Below, one piece after another: positions 7,125 through 14,267 of a DNA stretch of 27,411 bases; the first letter of the stretch is position 1; each line of letters starts with the position of its first letter. The stretch lies in contig JAOZPP010000038.1 of the NCBI GenBank assembly GCA_029932675.1, positions 1-27,411 on the forward strand, in the 5' to 3' direction. The position numbers and the translations under genes are program-made. The notes under the pieces were generated by a model. It was not told the DNA's origin. It did no database searches and worked only from the letters and a program-made list of their open reading frames with translations. The stretch is from a bacterium (GTDB lineage: Bacteria; SM23-81; DAOVCL01).

Positions 7125-7634
7125 TTACCACTCCTCTATCACATAAAAGCCCTCCTCATCCCGCGGGAGCTCGGTTATCCCTGGATACTTCCTCTCCAGA
7201 TCGGTAAGAAGATGTGCCTGTCTCTTCACCGTTTGAAGGAGGTTCTGGTTTTCCTTCTTCAACCTATGGTGTTCTAAGGCCTGTCGCACAGTAACCCGCA
7301 ACTCCTCTGGATCCCAGGGCTTGGTGATGAACCTGTAGACTTCCCCCTCATTTATTGCCTTGATGGCTATTTCAGCATCCGCCTTACCCGTAAGGAGAAG
7401 TCTCATCGTATCCGGCTGGCGCTTCTTGAGGATATACAGAAACTCGATCCCACTCATTCCCGGCATACAGTTGTCCACCAACACCAGATCAACCTCCCCT
7501 TCGTCCAGCTTGGCTAAGGCCTCCTCGCTATTGGAGGCGGTGAAGATACGATACCTATCTGAGCGGAGGACCCTGACCAGGGAATTCCGCACCCCCTCCT
7601 CATCATCAACGATAAGTATGGTGTATTCTTCCAT
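7125..7634 (-). CDS. Stand-alone response regulator (REC only)
   Basis: A 169-residue receiver with no DNA-binding or enzyme domain. Acidic residues D10-D11, the phospho-acceptor D54 (LVLVDNCMPGMSG), the switch threonine in LLTG and the lysine in FITKPWD are all present. A helical tail follows, with ERKYPGITELPRDEEG near the end, a segment found at the C-terminus of some related regulators. The receiver is of the RpfG type and closely resembles those of the neighbouring REC-HD-GYP proteins, pointing to local duplication. A good ribosome binding site, AAGGAGG, lies about six bases before the ATG. It follows the REC-HD-GYP gene by 24 bp. A single-domain receiver could act as a phosphate sink, a shuttle or an allosteric partner of the adjacent HD-GYP proteins. 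Confidence 0.9.
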   Translation of the reverse strand: MEEYTILIVDDEEGVRNSLVRVLRSDRYRIFTASNSEEALAKLDEGEVDLVLVDNCMPGMSGIEFLYILKKRQPDTMRLLLTGKADAEIAIKAINEGEVYRFITKPWDPEELRVTVRQALEHHRLKKENQNLLQTVKRQAHLLTDLERKYPGITELPRDEEGFYVIEEW

Positions 7635-7658
7635 AATCGGCCTCCTTCACCCTTAATT

Positions 7659-8969
7659 CTAAACCTCCCCAGTTGCCTCAGGTTTATAGACATATACCCC
7701 ACCGACGATGGGGTCTATGCGATGATAATTGCGGATTTTGTCGATGTGTGCCTGTCTAATCACTTCATCCTTGGGGATGAGCAGAATACCCTTGGAGGTA
7801 TAGAGATCCCGGGCAAGGATCATCCCCTCCTCAAGCTGATCGAGGGCAATCCTGATCTCTACCCGTTCTGCCGCCTCTATCTCCTTAACCTCCAATAGTT
7901 CAAGGAAGATGTTCACCACTTCAGGGTCGAACTGCACCCCTCGACCTTTCTTGAGCCTCTCGATGACCTGAAACCGCGTGACCCTCTGAGTATATTTCCT
8001 CCTATTGAGCATAGTGTCATAGGCGTCCACTGCGGAGATGATGCGTGAGCCCAGGGGGATCCCATCCTCCTTTAGCCCGTCTGGATAGCCCGTTCCATCC
8101 CAGCTTTCATGATGGTGCCTGATCAATACCCCCACCTCCTGGAGGTTATCAATTATCTGAATGCTCGCCTGTCCAATTATCGGGTGTTGTTCGTAAACCC
8201 TCCTCTCCTCCTGGCCCATCTCCTCGTAGGATTTGGCCAAAACCTTATCCGATATCCCTATCTTCCCTATATCATGGAGGATAGCCGCTATCTCTACATC
8301 CAACACCTCCTTCTCGTCCAAGCCCCACTTCTCGGCTATGCTCCTGGAAAATGCGGCTACCCTCTTGGAATGGCTCCCAATATAGGAATCCCTCAGCTCG
8401 ACCAAGCTGGCAAAAACCCTGATGCTGTCCAAGAAGTTCTCCTCCAAGTCGGTATAGAGCTTGGACAGTTCCTCGTTCTTCCGCCTTATCTCCTTGGTCC
8501 GCTCCTGGACCTTCTTCTCCAGATCCCTGTTTAGCTCCTTCAGTTCCTCATTCTGTTTTCTGGTTAGCTCGTTCAGCCTCCTATTCTCCAAAACAAGGTC
8601 GCGTTGCTGCAAAGCCCTCTTTACTGTAAGTTTGAGGTCCTGATCATTCCAGGGTTTGGTGATGAACCGATAGACCTCCCCCTGGTTAATGGCGTCCATA
8701 GCCGCTTGCACATCGGCATAGCCGGTGAGGATGATCCTCACCGTATCCGGGGAGGTCTTCCTCACCTCCCGGAGGAACTCCACCCCACTCATTCCTGGCA
8801 TCCTCTGATCGGAGAGGATGAGGTCAACCTTGGTCTGGACAACCTTTTCTAAACCCTCCTTCCCACTGGAGGCCGTTAATAGGTTATATCCCTCTTTGCG
8901 GAATACCCTCTGCAGAGACCGTTGGATATTCTCCTCATCATCTACAAAGAGGAGGGTATGCTCTCCCAT
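7659..8969 (-). CDS. Response regulator with HD-GYP phosphodiesterase domain
   Basis: A 436-residue RpfG-like protein. The receiver (1-125) has D10-D11, phospho-acceptor D54 in LILSDQRMPGMSG and K105. A coiled coil follows (about 125-178), then an HD-GYP domain (about 180-365) with HD at 232-233 (AAILHDIGKIGIS), HHH at 285-287 and an intact GYP at 294-296. It should hydrolyse c-di-GMP to pGpG or GMP in the cytoplasm when phosphorylated. Residues 370-430 form an extra small domain (LEEGMILARDL and KGILLIPKDEVI) that resembles the whole of the separate 107-residue protein encoded at 9985-10308. No kinase is directly adjacent, so the phosphate donor is inferred to be one of the four hybrid or PAS kinases upstream. 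Confidence 0.93.
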   Translation of the reverse strand: MGEHTLLFVDDEENIQRSLQRVFRKEGYNLLTASSGKEGLEKVVQTKVDLILSDQRMPGMSGVEFLREVRKTSPDTVRIILTGYADVQAAMDAINQGEVYRFITKPWNDQDLKLTVKRALQQRDLVLENRRLNELTRKQNEELKELNRDLEKKVQERTKEIRRKNEELSKLYTDLEENFLDSIRVFASLVELRDSYIGSHSKRVAAFSRSIAEKWGLDEKEVLDVEIAAILHDIGKIGISDKVLAKSYEEMGQEERRVYEQHPIIGQASIQIIDNLQEVGVLIRHHHESWDGTGYPDGLKEDGIPLGSRIISAVDAYDTMLNRRKYTQRVTRFQVIERLKKGRGVQFDPEVVNIFLELLEVKEIEAAERVEIRIALDQLEEGMILARDLYTSKGILLIPKDEVIRQAHIDKIRNYHRIDPIVGGVYVYKPEATGEV

Positions 8970-9017
8970 AATGACCTTTCTTCCTGTTTAGCTGGGGCTA
9001 TTCATAAATCCAACCCA

Positions 9018-9075
9018 GGTGGCAGAACCCGATCCTGCCACCCTCCCTTTACCCTCAGAACCGAGGTGCTGAGGG
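9018..9075. repeat. Double-palindrome (REP-like) intergenic repeat, copy 1
   Basis: Two hairpins in tandem: GGTGGCAG/CTGCCACC (9018-9025 with 9035-9042) and CCCTCAG/CTGAGGG (9052-9058 with 9069-9075). The first arm and its AGAACCC loop side match the copies at 13983 and 14186. It lies in the 122-bp gap between the HDOD gene and the REC-HD-GYP gene, where it could affect mRNA stability or attenuate readthrough. Confidence 0.6.
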
Positions 9076-9091
9076 CCGCGGTAGAATTGAA

Positions 9092-9988
9092 TTAGGTATC
9101 GGTTTGGGCCACCTCACCTCCCCCCTCCTCTTCCTTAAACAGGGTGAGGAAGCTGCTTGACTTCTCCACCTCATCCCCGATCTCCCCCAACCACCCGGAG
9201 ATCGTCTTCAAGTCCAGTTTCAACCCTTCCCATATCCGCTTGTTTATCTCAGGGACAAAGTCATCACCGGAATGGCCAATTCCCATAGCCTTAACTAAGA
9301 CATCGGCTAAATGGCAAGCGGAGACAAGCTTCAGCTCAACTTCCGCAGAGGCGGGGTTGTGATGATAGGCGATGGTCTCCTCTAAGGGGGGAGGGAGGTT
9401 CCACCTTTGAGCTAAGCTTCTGCCCACCTCCGGGTGACCCATTCCCAAGACCTCCTCCTCAGCAACCAAGAAAGGGACCCCCCGCTCGTTAACGAGACGG
9501 AGGATCTTGACGAATTCTTCGTTAAGGAATTGCTCCAAGACCAATTTCCCGATATCATGAAGCAAACCACCTACGAATGCCTCCTCAGGGTCCTTAACCC
9601 CTAAATGCCTGCTAATTACCCGGGTGGCAGCTCCACAAGCAATTGAATGTTCCCAAAACCTGTATCTATCGAACCCCTCGGTCTGAGAATCATAGGAGAA
9701 ACTCTCGAAGACGGAGACGGAGAGGATCAGATTCTTGACGATGTTAAAGCCTAAGATGACTACAGCCTGGCTGATGGTGCTTATCTGACGCTGGCAGCCG
9801 TAGAAGGCGGAGTTCACTAAACGCAGGACCTTGGAGGCTATGGCCTGATCTTTGACAATAACCCTCCCCACATCTGCAGCAGAGATGTCCGGGTCCTGGA
9901 GCAGCTTGGTGGCCCTCTGGAGGACCGTTGGCAGAGTAGGCAGCCCGGCTATGCCGTCGATTATCCTCTTCATCACCTCTTCCTTCAT
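9092..9988 (-). CDS. HDOD-domain signalling protein
   Basis: A 298-residue protein whose main body (about 10-210) is an HDOD domain, a non-canonical relative of the HD phosphohydrolases common in c-di-GMP and chemotaxis networks. Seen: LPTLPTVLQRATKLLQDPD at the start, IVKDQAIASKVLRLVNSAFYG, ISQAVVILGFNIVKNLILS, and GGLLHDIGKLVLEQF. Most HDOD proteins have no shown enzymatic activity and act as adaptors, though this one keeps the HD pair. The C-terminal 90 residues are helical with no recognised domain. Its start overlaps the end of the preceding 107-residue gene by four bases (ATGA), so the two are translationally coupled. Confidence 0.9.
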   Translation of the reverse strand: MKEEVMKRIIDGIAGLPTLPTVLQRATKLLQDPDISAADVGRVIVKDQAIASKVLRLVNSAFYGCQRQISTISQAVVILGFNIVKNLILSVSVFESFSYDSQTEGFDRYRFWEHSIACGAATRVISRHLGVKDPEEAFVGGLLHDIGKLVLEQFLNEEFVKILRLVNERGVPFLVAEEEVLGMGHPEVGRSLAQRWNLPPPLEETIAYHHNPASAEVELKLVSACHLADVLVKAMGIGHSGDDFVPEINKRIWEGLKLDLKTISGWLGEIGDEVEKSSSFLTLFKEEEGGGEVAQTDT

Positions 9989-10308
9989 TCTCCCTCCCTC
10001 CTCACCAGATAGTCGAATATCCGATCCTTTAATCCCCCCATAAGCGGATCCTCAATCACCAATCGGAATCTTCTATCCAGATCCTCCTGGATCTTCTCCT
10101 TTGTCCTCTCTATCTCCTCGGGGCTGAGAGATCCCTCCTCCCCATCGCCTTTTACCCAGACCACATCCACATCCCTTTGGCAAAGCCGGGAGATCAACCC
10201 CTCATTTAAGGTAACCCCTTCGGCAACCAAGATCCTCCCGGCGATATCGGTGACGACCTTGGCCACTACCATCCCAGGCTGCAGTTCGGTTGTCCTCAAC
10301 CTTTTCAT
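9985..10308 (-). CDS. Small stand-alone domain resembling the accessory domain of HD-GYP proteins
   Basis: A 107-residue protein reading LQPGMVVAKVVTDIAGRILV and VTLNEGLISRLCQRDVDVVWV. This pattern (LxPGMxLAxDV, a glycine turn, then a hydrophobic strand and INERLIxRL helix) is the small domain often attached N- or C-terminally to HD-GYP proteins; a related segment forms the C-terminus of the protein at 7659-8969. Here it is encoded alone, with a charged helical tail. It overlaps the upstream REC-PAS gene and the downstream HDOD gene by four bases each (ATGA), so all three are probably made in fixed proportion and may form a complex. Its biochemical role is not known to me. Confidence 0.7.
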   Translation of the reverse strand: MKRLRTTELQPGMVVAKVVTDIAGRILVAEGVTLNEGLISRLCQRDVDVVWVKGDGEEGSLSPEEIERTKEKIQEDLDRRFRLVIEDPLMGGLKDRIFDYLVRREGE

Positions 10309-11126
10309 TCCTCGAAGGTGACTAAGATGGTCCCTTGGGTTCCCAGGCGGCCTTCAAAGGGGACACACTTGACCCGGAAAGGAGTAGCCCCAGAGGTTAA
10401 ATCCCTTAAATCCGTCGGTTGTTTTGTGTTCAACGTCCTCTTAACCAACTCGGCAAGGTTTTCGGGCAAGATCTCCTCAGCCTTAGATCCCAGGGCGTTT
10501 GCCCCGGCACCCTCGAAGAACTTGGGGGCGGCATCATTGAGAAAGACGATTGTCTCCTTCTCATCCGTTCCGATAACCCCTACCGGAAGGCGAGCCACGA
10601 TCTCCTGGGTGAGCATCAGTGCTCGGTTCCTGAGGAGTAACTCCCTGGTCCTTTCTTCGACTTTCTTCTCCAAATCCTCATTTAACATCTTCAGTTCCTC
10701 ATTCTGCCTTTTTATCTTCTCCACCAGCCTCTTGTTCTCCATCTGCAGTTCCCACTGCTCTAAGGCCCGCCTGATGATGGACTTTAGCTCCTCATCGTTC
10801 CAAGGCTTGAGGATGAACTGATAGATGTGTCCCTCGTTGATGGCCGCAGTTATGGCATTTACATCGGTATAGCCACTCAAGATAATCCTGATCGTATCCG
10901 GGTATAACTCCATCACCCTCTTTAGGAACTCCACCCCCTTCATACCCGGCATCCTTTGATCGGAGATGATCAGGTTCACCTCGCCTTTTTCCAGGATGTT
11001 TAAGCCCTCCTCGGCCGAGTTGGCCAGCAGGAGCTCGTAGTTCTCCTTTCTCAGCAAACGGCGAAGGGAATGAAGGATATTTACCTCATCATCTACGGCG
11101 AGAATTCTATATCTTTTCTCTCCCAT
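10305..11126 (-). CDS. Response regulator with C-terminal PAS domain (REC-coiled coil-PAS)
   Basis: A 273-residue protein. The receiver (1-127) has D12-D13, phospho-acceptor D56 in LIISDQRMPGMKG and the conserved lysine in FILKPWN. A long coiled coil (about 128-175) leads into a PAS domain (about 178-273) containing LPVGVIGTDEKETIVFLNDA, a typical PAS opening. There is no kinase, HD-GYP or DNA-binding domain, and the stop codon overlaps the next start, so the protein looks complete rather than truncated. It may sense a ligand through PAS and pass its state to the coupled downstream proteins. The REC and coiled coil closely resemble those of the 436-residue REC-HD-GYP, suggesting that a duplicated gene exchanged its output domain. 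Confidence 0.88.
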   Translation of the reverse strand: MGEKRYRILAVDDEVNILHSLRRLLRKENYELLLANSAEEGLNILEKGEVNLIISDQRMPGMKGVEFLKRVMELYPDTIRIILSGYTDVNAITAAINEGHIYQFILKPWNDEELKSIIRRALEQWELQMENKRLVEKIKRQNEELKMLNEDLEKKVEERTRELLLRNRALMLTQEIVARLPVGVIGTDEKETIVFLNDAAPKFFEGAGANALGSKAEEILPENLAELVKRTLNTKQPTDLRDLTSGATPFRVKCVPFEGRLGTQGTILVTFEE

Positions 11127-11159
11127 TTTGCCTAACCTCTAAGTTTCTTCTCTCCTTTT

Positions 11160-11185
11160 GCCGTCAGAATCGGGGTTCTGACGGC
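11160..11185. repeat. REP-like palindrome, copy 2 (single hairpin)
   Basis: GCCGTCAGAA and TTCTGACGGC form a perfect 10-bp stem around TCGGGG. The same palindrome, with one loop base different, occurs at 14226-14251. It sits between the REC-HD-GYP gene that ends at 11290 and the REC-PAS gene that starts at 11126. A second small hairpin, GGGGC-AAAA-GCCCC, lies in the same gap at about 11247-11260. Confidence 0.65.
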
Positions 11186-11289
11186 TCGGGAATTATTTTA
11201 TTCTCACCTTCTTCGACCAGAGCAATGAAAGGTATGTGGAGCGCCAGCGGGGCAAAAGCCCCTCTGGGGCGAGCGTAGCGAGCTAAGTT

Positions 11290-12252
11290 CTATTTGTTAT
11301 CCTCTAAGAACTCCAGGAAACTCTCCACTATCATTGGATCAAACTGTTTACCCTTCTCTTTGGAGAGAATGGCTACCGCCTCCTCAGGGGAGAGGGCCTT
11401 TCTATAAGGACGGTCGGAGGTCATCGCATCATAGGCATCAGCAACGGCTATAATCCTTGCCCCTAAGGGTATCTCCTCCCCAGCCTTGCCGTCTGGGTAT
11501 CCTGACCCATCCCAACGCTCGTGGTGGCTTCGGATTAGGGGGGCTATTCTGAGGAAGAAATTTGCCTGCTTAACCACGTTCTCTCCCATCTGAGAATGTT
11601 TCTTCACCTGTTCCCATTCCTGCGCGGTGAGCTCCCCAGCCTTATTTAGCACCTCCCTGTCTACGCCTATCTTTCCACAATCGTGGAGATAGCTGGCATA
11701 TTCCAGATATCTGATCTCCTCCTCAGGGAGGTTCAACCTGCGGGCAATCCCCAGCGCGTATTTTGCCACCCTATCGCAATGGCCCCTGGTATAAGGGTCT
11801 TTAAGCTCGACGGCCTCTGATAATGCCTTAACTGCTTGTAGGTTAGAGCTCTTTAGCGCTTCAACGAGTTTGGTAGTGGAATCGTATCTCTCAAGCGCCT
11901 GGCGAATGACCTCCTTGATCTCCCCCTCATTCCAGGGCTTGGTGATGAACCGAAAAACCTCCCCACTATTTATCGCTGCTATTGCTGCTTCAATGTCAGC
12001 ATATCCGGTGAGCATTATCCTCACGGTTTCCGGCCACCTCTCCTTCACCAAGCGTAAAAAATCCACTCCGCTCTTCCCTGGCATCCTTTGATCGGAGATG
12101 ACCAAAGCGACAGGAGTCGACTCCAGCTTTTCCAACCCCTCTTCGCCGTTGGAGGCCGTCAGAATGGTATAGCCTTCCTGGTGAAGCAGTCTTTTCAGGG
12201 AGTGCAAGACATTCTCTTCATCGTCTACTAAAAGTAGTGTAGGGGCCGGCAT
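11290..12252 (-). CDS. Response regulator with HD-GYP phosphodiesterase domain
   Basis: A 320-residue RpfG-like protein, shorter than the one at 7659-8969 because it lacks the long coiled coil and the C-terminal accessory domain. The receiver (1-125) has D10-D11 and phospho-acceptor D54 in LVISDQRMPGKSG. The HD-GYP domain (about 135-315) has HD at 190-191 (SYLHDCGKIGV), the HH pair at 243-244 and GYP at 251-253 (HHERWDGSGYPDG), all intact. It should degrade c-di-GMP under phosphorylation control. A ribosome binding site AGGAGAAG precedes the ATG by about seven bases. It is the first minus-strand gene downstream of the divergent DUF4143 ATPase, and its promoter is not evident to me. Confidence 0.93.
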   Translation of the reverse strand: MPAPTLLLVDDEENVLHSLKRLLHQEGYTILTASNGEEGLEKLESTPVALVISDQRMPGKSGVDFLRLVKERWPETVRIMLTGYADIEAAIAAINSGEVFRFITKPWNEGEIKEVIRQALERYDSTTKLVEALKSSNLQAVKALSEAVELKDPYTRGHCDRVAKYALGIARRLNLPEEEIRYLEYASYLHDCGKIGVDREVLNKAGELTAQEWEQVKKHSQMGENVVKQANFFLRIAPLIRSHHERWDGSGYPDGKAGEEIPLGARIIAVADAYDAMTSDRPYRKALSPEEAVAILSKEKGKQFDPMIVESFLEFLEDNK

Positions 12253-12332
12253 CTCTAATCTTCTCCTGTGCGGTTTTTGGCAAAAGGCAAAAGTTCAACC
12301 ACAGAATCTCATGGAACTACACAGCTCTTCTC

Positions 12333-12455
12333 CGCAACCACAAAGTTCGCAGAGTAGACGCGGGGAACGCAAAGAAAGAAATGCACTTCATGATTATTGC
12401 GCCTTCTTCGGGTTCTTTGCGGTTATTGTTTGCGGCTTTGCCGCTTTGTGAACTG
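12333..12455. repeat. Imperfect foldback repeat in the gap between REC-HD-GYP and DUF4143 ATPase
   Basis: The divergent gap 12253-12553 holds an imperfect inverted repeat of about 120 bp. GAACGCAAAGAA (about 12365-12376) pairs with TTCTTTGCGGTT (about 12414-12425) with one bulge. CACAAAG-CGCAGAG near 12350 pairs with CTTTGCCGCTTTGTG near 12437-12451. The ACCACAAAG, CGCAGAG and CGCAAAGAA words resemble a dispersed intergenic repeat type seen in many environmental genomes. It encodes no obvious peptide. Confidence 0.45.
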
Positions 12456-12492
12456 TTACCAAACCGGAAAGAAAAGTTCCCCAATTATTCTC

Positions 12493-12521
12493 TTGACTTT
12501 TTTAGACAACCCCTTTAAATT
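12493..12521 (+). promoter_or_regulatory. Sigma-70-type promoter of the DUF4143 ATPase gene
   Basis: TTGACT at 12493-12498 (five of six consensus) is followed after 17 bases by TAAATT at 12516-12521 (four of six). It stands about 30 bases before the ATG at 12554, in an AT-rich stretch unlike the surrounding DNA. Confidence 0.5.
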
Positions 12522-12534
12522 TAGTCAGACTAAA
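12520..12534. promoter_or_regulatory. Operator-like dyad overlapping the promoter start region
   Basis: TTTAGTC-A-GACTAAA is a perfect 7-bp dyad around a central A. It overlaps the 3' end of the proposed -10 box and the expected transcription start, a position suited to a repressor. Who binds it is unknown. Confidence 0.45.
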
Positions 12535-12553
12535 ATTAAAGGATAGTAGCAGA

Positions 12554-13906
12554 ATGATACCTGAATCCATTAAAGCCAAGGAATTATACCCCAGAGCGGT
12601 CGTCCCTCACATCCTTCAGTGGCTGGAAGACAAACAGGCCATAGTATTAGTCGGCTCCCGTCAGGTAGGCAAAACCAGCCTTCTTTACCTATTGATCCAA
12701 TATCTTCTGGCACAAAAGATAAATCCAAATAACGTTTTCTACTTTGATCTGGAGAATTTTGATCATCTGAATTTATTGGAGAGAGGACCCGATGCCCTTA
12801 TCCAATCGCTCCGCCTGGAGGGTGCCGATTTTAAGGAACGCATCTATCTCCTCATTGACGAGATCCAGTATCTCACTCATCCCACTAACTTCCTGAAACT
12901 TATGGTGGATCATCATCCTTTGGTAAAGATCATCTGCACCGGCTCCTCTTCCCTGAGTATCCGCCGTAAATTCAAGGATTCCCTCGTTGGACGAAAGGTT
13001 GTCTTTGAGATCTTCAGCCTCTCTTTTGAGGAGTTTCTCCAGTTTAACAACCAAACCAACCTGTTGCGAGTTTTTGAACAATACAGGCTCTCTGTTCTCC
13101 TTCAGGAAGAGAAGTTGCCTCCAGTCCTTCCTGATGGCTACATTCATTCCCTCCAAAACCAGTTTGAAGAGTACTGCAGGTATGGCGGTTATCCTGCAGT
13201 GGTCTTGGAACCAAACCTTGAAAAAAAGCTGAGCTTGCTGAGTGAGATCCATTCTGCATATGTTCGCAAGGACCTCAGCAGTCTGTTTACTATCGAAAAC
13301 ATCAATGCTTTCAATCAGCTCACTCAACTCCTGGCGTTGGGGATGGGCAATCTGGTTAACTTGAATACGCTAACCACCGATCTGGGAATCTCGCGTCCCA
13401 CTCTGGAAAATTACCTTACTATTCTGGAAAACACCTTTATCATCAAAAGACTCAGACCTTTTTTTAGGCGTAAGAAGCGAGAGCTGATCAAGATGCCCAA
13501 GGTATATTTCCTCGATCTGGGGCTACGCAACCTGATGATCAAGCAGTTCGGTGAGTTAAACATCCGACCTGATAGAGGTGCCCTGGTAGAGAACTTCACT
13601 TTCATTCATCTCTACCGAGAGTTGCCCGTTTTGAATGAACTCAATTTCTGGCGAACAAAGAATGGAACCGAGGTCGACTTCGTATTGCAGACCCCTACCA
13701 CTCTAGGAGAGCAACTCCTCCCCATAGAGGTCAAATACCAGACGCTTAAGAAGCCAACGCTCCCTTCTACTCTGCAAAGCTTCCTTACCGCCTATCCCGT
13801 GACCAAGGCGGCAGTAATCACTAAGGACTGTTATGGCCAGAGCAAGTCGGGCGATACCAGGGTGCTTTTCCTCCCGGCATGGCTTTTGGGGACGGTGACT
13901 TCATAA
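12554..13906 (+). CDS. AAA-family ATPase with DUF4143 / PD-(D/E)XK-like C-terminus
   Basis: A 450-residue protein of the widespread 'ATP-binding protein with DUF4143' family. The Walker A motif is G34-SRQVGKTS, Walker B is IYLLIDEIQYL near residue 100, and CTGSSSLSIR is the sensor region. The C-terminal DUF4143 part includes AYVRKDLSSLF, LGISRPTLENYLTIL (winged-helix-like) and EVDFVLQ followed by PIEVKY, which resembles the catalytic core of restriction-like nucleases. Cellular role is generally unknown; such genes are often mobile and horizontally spread. It is the only + strand gene inside the minus-strand signalling block, has its own AT-rich promoter and dyad, and is flanked by palindrome-rich DNA, so it is probably an insertion. 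It is intact. Confidence 0.9.
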   Translation: MIPESIKAKELYPRAVVPHILQWLEDKQAIVLVGSRQVGKTSLLYLLIQYLLAQKINPNNVFYFDLENFDHLNLLERGPDALIQSLRLEGADFKERIYLLIDEIQYLTHPTNFLKLMVDHHPLVKIICTGSSSLSIRRKFKDSLVGRKVVFEIFSLSFEEFLQFNNQTNLLRVFEQYRLSVLLQEEKLPPVLPDGYIHSLQNQFEEYCRYGGYPAVVLEPNLEKKLSLLSEIHSAYVRKDLSSLFTIENINAFNQLTQLLALGMGNLVNLNTLTTDLGISRPTLENYLTILENTFIIKRLRPFFRRKKRELIKMPKVYFLDLGLRNLMIKQFGELNIRPDRGALVENFTFIHLYRELPVLNELNFWRTKNGTEVDFVLQTPTTLGEQLLPIEVKYQTLKKPTLPSTLQSFLTAYPVTKAAVITKDCYGQSKSGDTRVLFLPAWLLGTVTS

Positions 13907-13982
13907 GTAAAAGGTCAAGGGGTCAGTTTCCAGGGGTCAGAGAAAACCCAGGATAACTGACAACCGATAACGGCTTTTGCTA

Positions 13983-14044
13983 CACCGAGGTGGCAGAACC
14001 TTGTTCTGTCCCCCCTCTTGCCGCCAGGTTGGGGTTCTGCCGGC
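13983..14044. repeat. Double-palindrome (REP-like) repeat, copy 3
   Basis: CACCGAGGTGGCAGAACC at 13983-14000 is repeated exactly at 14186-14203. Hairpin one pairs CAGAAC (13994-13999) with GTTCTG (14003-14008). Hairpin two pairs GCCGCCAG (14020-14027) with CTGCCGGC (14037-14044) with one mismatch. This copy is more diverged than copy 4. Confidence 0.6.
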
Positions 14045-14058
14045 TCGCCCGATTTCTA

Positions 14059-14154
14059 CCCGACTTTAGTCGGGGTCACCGGGCTTTAGCCTCCTACTTA
14101 GGGCCTGAAGGCCCTGAACCCCTGCTAAAGCGGGGTAGAACCCTTGCATCAGGG
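14059..14154. repeat. Cluster of short hairpins with CTTTAG/CTAAAG cores
   Basis: At least four small palindromes lie in under 100 bases: CCCGACT-TT-AGTCGGG (14059-14074), GGCT-TT-AGCC (14082-14091), GGGCCT-GA-AGGCCC (14101-14114) and a CCCC...GGGG stem around TGCTAAAGC (about 14118-14134). A weaker CCCT...AGGG pair follows at 14141-14154. Sequences differ, but the stem-short loop-stem design and the TTTAG core recur. No reading frame is convincing across this stretch. Confidence 0.55.
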
Positions 14155-14165
14155 CAGCGCTCTAC

Positions 14166-14266
14166 CAGCACATATCTGCGTTCTCCACCGAGGTGGCAGA
14201 ACCCCGATTCTGCCACTCGCCTTTTGCCGTCAGAACCGGGGTTCTGACGGCTCAGCACATATCTGC
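14166..14266. repeat. 14-bp direct repeats flanking palindrome pair copy 4
   Basis: CAGCACATATCTGC occurs at 14166-14179 and again at 14253-14266, 87 bases apart, immediately on either side of the double palindrome 14186-14251. This could be a duplication made when the palindrome unit arrived, or the seam of a tandem unit. Confidence 0.5.
14186..14251. repeat. Double-palindrome (REP-like) repeat, copy 4 (best conserved)
   Basis: Hairpin one: GTGGCAGAA (14193-14201) and TTCTGCCAC (14208-14216) around CCCCGA. Hairpin two: GCCGTCAGAAC (14226-14236) and GTTCTGACGGC (14241-14251) around CGGG, a perfect 11-bp stem. The two are joined by TCGCCTTTT. It sits just beyond the stop codon of the minus-strand PAS kinase. 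Confidence 0.65.
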
Positions 14267-14267
14267 A

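Noticed and set aside
10305-11126. REC-PAS protein as a kinase truncated by a frameshift
   Set aside because: The stop forms an ATGA overlap with the next start, and the sequence after it is another intact gene, so no lost kinase domain is hidden there.
13983-14266. Repeat-rich stretch considered as a CRISPR array
   Set aside because: The units are palindromes of different sequence with irregular spacing and no constant repeat-spacer pattern; no cas genes are present.
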